A DNA stretch of 64,000 nucleotides from an uncultured Prevotellaceae bacterium. Its GTDB lineage: Bacteria; Bacteroidota; Bacteroidia; Bacteroidales; Bacteroidaceae. This document shows positions 59,863-64,000 of the stretch, piece by piece. The notes below the pieces were generated by a model. That model did no database searches. It was not told where the DNA came from and saw nothing but the letters and a program-made list of their open reading frames with translations. How positions within the stretch are numbered: position 1 is the stretch's first letter; every line of letters starts with the position of its first letter. The position numbers and the translations under genes are program-made. The stretch lies in assembly GCA_900316315.1 (NCBI GenBank), contig ONCK01000007.1:1-64000 (forward strand). The letters run 5' to 3'.

Positions 59863-61464
59863 CTACTCGCTAGCTTTGCCCTCCTGTATCAGCTGGAGAG
59901 CCTTGGCAACGGCATCACTGTCCTCGTTGATGATGGCAAAGTACTCTGACATATCCCATATATCGCGGGCAGTAAGCGCCTTGAGGAGGAGGGAGATCTG
60001 CTGGGTTGTCTTCTGCACCTCTGCGTCGTCGGCTGGCTTGACATTGAGCCGGCGTCCGGCTGAGTAGATGCTGTCCAGAAGCTCCTGGGGCACTTGATAG
60101 TTCTTATTGAACTGTTCAAAATCCTTGTACTTGCTCCGCAGCTCCTGACGGTGCTGGTCCTGGTAGGTGAGATAGCTGTCCAGGATGCAGTTTTTGAGAC
60201 TCAGAGTACGATAGTACTTGGTATACTTGAGCGTATCCAGGGGTACGAAGTAGTCGGGCATGATACCGCCACCGCCATATACGGTGCGGCCGCGCTTGAG
60301 TGTCTTGTACTTGAGACTGTCAGCGAAATGGATGCTGTCAGCATGCATCAATTCACCGTCTTTGTATCGGTTGTATACGTCTTCCTCGTATTCTTTGGCC
60401 TTTCCCTTCTCATAGGGTTTCTGTATGCAGCGACCTGAGGGCGTATAGTAGTGGGATACCGTGACGCGAATGAGACTTCCGTCAGGGAAAGGTATGGGGC
60501 GCTGCACCAAGCCCTTGCCAAAGGTGCGACGGCCTACGATGACGCCGCGGTCTTGGTCCTGTATGGCACCACTCACGATCTCAGCTGCGCTCGCCGTATA
60601 CTCGTTGACGAGGACAACCAGCTGGCCCTTGAGAAATTTGCCTCCGCCCTGTGCCTTGAGGTCCTGATGGGGAACGGCACGGCCGTCGGTATAGACGATG
60701 AGTTCACCTTCATTGAGAAACTCAGAGGCGACACCTGACGCTGCGTCGAGAAATCCACCACCGTTGTCCTGAAGGTCGAGGATCAAGTGCTTCATTCCCT
60801 TCCGCTTCAAGCTGACAATGGAGGAGTCAAGCTCGTTGCGCGTATTGACGGCAAAGCTGCTGATGCGTATATAGCCTATGCCGGGACGTATGATATAGGC
60901 GGCATCGACGGAGTGAAGGGGTATCTTGTCTCTGACGACGCGAAATTTGAGTACCTCAGGCACGCCCCGTCTCACGATGCCCAGATTGGCAATCGTGCCC
61001 TTGGGACCCCGCAGGAGCTTCATCATCTTGTCGCGCGGCATCTTCACGCCTGCGATGGTAGAGTCATTGACGCTGACGATACGGTCTCCCGGCAAGATGC
61101 CCACTTTCTCCGACGGGCCTTTGCTCACCGTCTGTATGACGACAAGCGTGTCCTTGAGAACATTAAACTGGACGCCGATGCCTTCAAATCCGCTGCTGAG
61201 CGGCTCATTAAACTTCTTGGTCTCCTCGGCATCAGTGTAGCTCGTGTGAGGATCGAGTTCAGACAGCATACCGCGTATAGCCGCATCTGTCAGTTTATTT
61301 TCATTGAGCGTATCGATATAGAGCGCCTTGAGAGCCATCTCCGCCATATTGAGTTTGCGCAAGGCCATCTCCATGGAGGTTGACAAGTGGTTGATGGAAT
61401 TTTGAGCGCTGGTCTGCCCCCCGCAGAGGGCCGTCAGCAAGAGTATTAGTAAAGTCTTTTTCAT
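59863..61464 (-). CDS. S41-family C-terminal processing protease
   Basis: 533 residues. Signal peptide [23 protein letters not shown] domain (about 85-165: [34 protein letters not shown]). The S41 protease domain has the catalytic Ser in [15 protein letters not shown] and Lys in [11 protein letters not shown], four turns apart as usual. A C-terminal helical extension (about 420-533) follows. It cleaves periplasmic proteins near their C-termini. Overlaps coaD by 4 bases, forming the operon parE-coaD-protease. Confidence 0.94.
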   Translation of the reverse strand: MKKTLLILLLTALCGGQTSAQNSINHLSTSMEMALRKLNMAEMALKALYIDTLNENKLTDAAIRGMLSELDPHTSYTDAEETKKFNEPLSSGFEGIGVQFNVLKDTLVVIQTVSKGPSEKVGILPGDRIVSVNDSTIAGVKMPRDKMMKLLRGPKGTIANLGIVRRGVPEVLKFRVVRDKIPLHSVDAAYIIRPGIGYIRISSFAVNTRNELDSSIVSLKRKGMKHLILDLQDNGGGFLDAASGVASEFLNEGELIVYTDGRAVPHQDLKAQGGGKFLKGQLVVLVNEYTASAAEIVSGAIQDQDRGVIVGRRTFGKGLVQRPIPFPDGSLIRVTVSHYYTPSGRCIQKPYEKGKAKEYEEDVYNRYKDGELMHADSIHFADSLKYKTLKRGRTVYGGGGIMPDYFVPLDTLKYTKYYRTLSLKNCILDSYLTYQDQHRQELRSKYKDFEQFNKNYQVPQELLDSIYSAGRRLNVKPADDAEVQKTTQQISLLLKALTARDIWDMSEYFAIINEDSDAVAKALQLIQEGKASE

Positions 61465-61916
61465 GGTTGGTCGGGTTTTGGTAGATATTCAGATACATCT
61501 TTGCCGTAGGAGATAAGCTCGCGTATCGCGCTGGAGCTGATGCAGGCGTACTGATGTTCCGTAAAGAGCAGCACAGTCTCGATGCCGGTGATCTGACTAT
61601 TCATCTCAGCGATGTCGCGCTCGTACTCAAAATCTCTCACAGAGCGTAAGCCGCGCAGTATAAAGCGGGCACCCATCTTGCGAGCAAAGTCAGTCGTCAG
61701 CGTGTCGTAGCTGTAGACGCTGATACGGGGCTCGCGGCTGTAGATCCTCCGAATCGTTTCGACACGCTTCTCGACAGGGAAGAGAGCACGCTTGTTTTCG
61801 TTGATGCCCACTCCGATGATGATTTTGTCAAAGAGGGGAAGTGCACGACGCACGACACTGGCATGACCCACTGTGAAGGGATCAAAGCTCCCTGGAAAGA
61901 TGGCTATTCGTTCCAT
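61461..61916 (-). CDS. coaD: Phosphopantetheine adenylyltransferase
   Basis: 151 residues. The nucleotidyltransferase T/HxGH motif is in [22 protein letters not shown] at the N-terminus, and the second motif [13 protein letters not shown] (the ISSTxIR type) near the C-terminus. [22 protein letters not shown] is the conserved middle. It makes dephospho-CoA from ATP and 4'-phosphopantetheine. It starts 3 bases after the parE stop and overlaps the protease gene by 4. Confidence 0.97.
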   Translation of the reverse strand: MERIAIFPGSFDPFTVGHASVVRRALPLFDKIIIGVGINENKRALFPVEKRVETIRRIYSREPRISVYSYDTLTTDFARKMGARFILRGLRSVRDFEYERDIAEMNSQITGIETVLLFTEHQYACISSSAIRELISYGKDVSEYLPKPDQP

Positions 61917-61919
61917 AGT

Positions 61920-63911
61920 TTATTGTCCTAAGTCTTCTTCGGCCTTGTCCTCCTCCACTACGAGGTTGTCAATGATAAAGTTTTGGCGCTCCATCGTATT
62001 CTTGCCCATGTAGTAGTCAAGGAGTGCCGTCACCTGGTCATCTTTATGGAGGGTGACGCGCTCAAGTCGGATATCGGGGCCGATAAAGTGGCGAAATTCA
62101 TCCGGCGAGATCTCACCCAGTCCTTTGAATCGGGTAATCTCGGGATCAGGGCCCAGGTCATGTATGGCCTGGAGGCGCTCTGCCTCATTGTAGCAGTAGC
62201 GCGTCTCAAACTCGCTCCGGTCACTGTTGGCCGCAGCCTTGATGACGGCGGCACCGGCAGCGTCGTCCTTGACGGCGACTGCCTTGGAGCCCTTGCGAAT
62301 CTTCTTTTTCTTATTTCTTACTCTGAAGAGAGGAGTCTGCAGGATGTAGACGTGTCCCTTCTTGATGAGGTCTGGGAAGAACTGGAGGAAGAATGTGATC
62401 ATCAGCAACCTGATGTGCATGCCGTCGACGTCGGCATCGGTCGCCACAATCACCTTGTTGTAGCGCAGGCCGTCGAGTCCGTCCTCGATATTGAGGGCTG
62501 CTTGCAAGAGATTGAACTCCTCGTTCTCATAGACCACCTTCTTGGTCAATCCGTAGGAATTGAGCGGCTTACCTCTCAGACTAAATACGGCCTGGGTCGT
62601 GACATCGCGGCTCTTGGTGATGCTTCCGCTGGCAGAGTCTCCCTCGGTGATGAAGATAGACGTCTCCTCGCGCAGGTCACCTCCCTTGGCGTCGTTGTAA
62701 TGTATGCGGCAGTCGCGCAACTTCTTGTTGTGCAGGTTGACTTTCTTGGCCCGCTCGCGCGCAGCCTTGGTAATACCTGCCATCGCCTTGCGTTCGCGTT
62801 CGCTCCGCTGTATCTTTTCGAGCAGGATTTCAGCCATCTCGGGATTGCGGTGCAGGTAGTTGTCGACATTTTCCTTGATGAAGTCGCCCACAAACTTGTT
62901 GACGCTGACACCGCCCGGCGACATGGTGAGACTGCCGAGCTTGATCTTGGTCTGGCTCTCAAACATGGGCTCCTCCACATTGATGGCTATGGCGCCCACG
63001 ATGCCGTTGCGTACATCCTGTACGTCGATGTTTTTGCCGTAAAACTCTTTTATTGTCCGCGCGATGTGCTCTTTGAATGCGCTCTGGTGGGTTCCTCCCT
63101 GTATGGTGTGTTGTCCGTTGACAAAGGAGTAATACTCTTCGCCCGGCTGCTCGGTGTGGGTGAAGGCAATCTCGATGTCTTCGCCCGTGAGGTGAACGAT
63201 TGGGTAGAGGGTCGGCACCGTCATGTTGTCGTTGAGGAGGTCTTCGAGTCCGTTGCGACTTACGATGTGACGGCCGTTGTAGTAGATATTCAGACCCGAG
63301 TTGAGGTAAGTATAGTTACGGAGCTTCTCCTCGATGAAGTCCTCTCTGAACTGATAGTGGAGAAACAGCGTATCGTCGGGCACAAAGTATACCTCCGTGC
63401 CGGTCTCAGCCTCTGAGTCCGTCGTCTCATCGCCGACGAGCTGGCCGCGCTCAAAGGTGACACGTCTCACCGTGCCCTCGCGGTAGGAGGCCACCTCGAA
63501 GTGGCTGCTCAAGGCATTGACCGCCTTAAGTCCGACGCCGTTGAGACCGACGCTCTTCTTGAAGGTCTTGGTATCGTATTTGGCGCCCGTATTGAGCTCG
63601 CTGACAGCTTCCACCAGCTTGCCTTGCGGGATGCCGCGACCGTAGTCGCGCACACGTACGCCCTGCTCCTCGGTCATCTCGATATCGATGCGCTTGCCGA
63701 AGTTCATGCGAAACTCGTCGATGCTGTTGTCTACGACTTCCTTGAGGAGCACATAGATACCGTCCTCAGCGTGTGAGCCGTCGCCCAGACGTCCGATGTA
63801 CATACCCGGACGTACGCGGACGTGCTCCATATCGCTGAGATGCTGGATGCTGCTCTCGTCGTATGAGTTGGGAGTAGTCTGTTGCAGTATATCGTCTTTA
63901 TCTTCTGCCAT
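61920..63911 (-). CDS. parE: DNA topoisomerase IV subunit B
   Basis: 663 residues. GHKL ATPase domain: [59 protein letters not shown]. Transducer domain in the middle, then TOPRIM with [16 protein letters not shown] and [15 protein letters not shown]. The length (663) and the lack of the long gyrase-B insert favour ParE over GyrB. It would pair with ParC, not in the window, to unlink daughter chromosomes. First of the parE-coaD-protease run. Confidence 0.92.
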   Translation of the reverse strand: MAEDKDDILQQTTPNSYDESSIQHLSDMEHVRVRPGMYIGRLGDGSHAEDGIYVLLKEVVDNSIDEFRMNFGKRIDIEMTEEQGVRVRDYGRGIPQGKLVEAVSELNTGAKYDTKTFKKSVGLNGVGLKAVNALSSHFEVASYREGTVRRVTFERGQLVGDETTDSEAETGTEVYFVPDDTLFLHYQFREDFIEEKLRNYTYLNSGLNIYYNGRHIVSRNGLEDLLNDNMTVPTLYPIVHLTGEDIEIAFTHTEQPGEEYYSFVNGQHTIQGGTHQSAFKEHIARTIKEFYGKNIDVQDVRNGIVGAIAINVEEPMFESQTKIKLGSLTMSPGGVSVNKFVGDFIKENVDNYLHRNPEMAEILLEKIQRSERERKAMAGITKAARERAKKVNLHNKKLRDCRIHYNDAKGGDLREETSIFITEGDSASGSITKSRDVTTQAVFSLRGKPLNSYGLTKKVVYENEEFNLLQAALNIEDGLDGLRYNKVIVATDADVDGMHIRLLMITFFLQFFPDLIKKGHVYILQTPLFRVRNKKKKIRKGSKAVAVKDDAAGAAVIKAAANSDRSEFETRYCYNEAERLQAIHDLGPDPEITRFKGLGEISPDEFRHFIGPDIRLERVTLHKDDQVTALLDYYMGKNTMERQNFIIDNLVVEEDKAEEDLGQ

Positions 63912-63935
63912 CTGCTTGGATTTGTTCAGGTCTGG

Positions 63936-64000
63936 TTATAGGTCTGTGGTGAAGCAGCGACGGCGCTTGTGTATCTGACCATCGAGAAATTTCCATTGGG
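63936..64000 (-). CDS. Possible C-terminal end of a further gene (cut by window edge)
   Basis: One reverse-strand frame ends at a TAA (63936-63938) and reads QWKFLDGQIHKRRRCFTTDL before the stop. Its spacing to parE (24 bases) would suit an operon partner, but 20 residues are too few to name it. It may be chance. Confidence 0.3.
   Translation of the reverse strand, partial: QWKFLDGQIHKRRRCFTTDL

Noticed and set aside
61983-63416. 477-codon + strand ORF opposite parE
   Set aside because: Antisense of a conserved gene; composition is typical of codon-bias shadows and there is no ribosome binding site or family pattern.

Overview
The window comes from a member of the Bacteroidales, most likely Porphyromonas or a close relative. 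The evidence is a complete type IX secretion (T9SS) core cluster in the order porP-porK-porL-porM-porN, a cargo-like protein with a C-terminal T9SS-type tail, OmpA-family porins, families typical of Bacteroidetes (DUF4254, DUF4252, DUF4271, DUF2975), and promoters that follow the Bacteroidales pattern TTTG-N19/20-TAnnTTTG rather than -35/-10 hexamers. The only RNA gene recognised with confidence is one tRNA-Gln. There is no rRNA, CRISPR array, prophage or transposase gene.

Layout. 1-8.5 kb: start of a secreted protein (cut by the window edge), a DUF2975/Xre/metallo-hydrolase operon, a lipoprotein, the T9SS-cargo-like protein, a 1.5 kb gene-free stretch, a reduced penicillin-binding protein and a rubredoxin. 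8.5-17.8 kb: two tandem PBP4-type carboxypeptidases divergent from nadB, a secreted C1 peptidase, tRNA-Gln, tyrS with a striking 85-bp tandem array upstream, and a DUF4254 gene. 18-22 kb: a solitary MmeI-like restriction-methylation enzyme and a nucleotidyltransferase. 22-31 kb: the T9SS core operon preceded by an ECF sigma / membrane anti-sigma-like / DUF4252 operon with its own ECF-type promoter. 30.6-32.4 kb: a gene-free region holding a candidate structured RNA and a repeat element. 32.4-39.5 kb: Nudix hydrolase, topA-aroK-speA, PspC, and two convergent HExxH proteins. 39.8-44.4 kb: metK-LOG-DUF4271-hemD-rnpA-yidD behind what looks like a SAM-II riboswitch. 44.5-49.2 kb: ybeY, ruvB, a U32 peptidase, DUF2059 and a lactonase-fold protein. 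50.4-55.8 kb: two OmpA-family proteins flanking two tandem GH5-like glycosidases. 56.5-64 kb: ansA, a PgpH-type HD phosphodiesterase, an S41 protease, coaD and parE.

The most notable non-coding observations are: (1) four copies of a 286-289 bp MITE-like element with AT-rich terminal inverted repeats and a pair of 21-bp units inside an inner inverted repeat; (2) a SAM-II-like riboswitch before metK; (3) a promoter-terminator pair with strong secondary structure and no ORF at 31.2-31.45 kb; (4) four exact-period 85-bp repeats directly upstream of the tyrS promoter; (5) an ECF-type promoter before the sigma factor gene next to the T9SS operon.

All assignments rest on reading motifs and protein sequence by eye; no database search was run. 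RNA structures were paired by hand.
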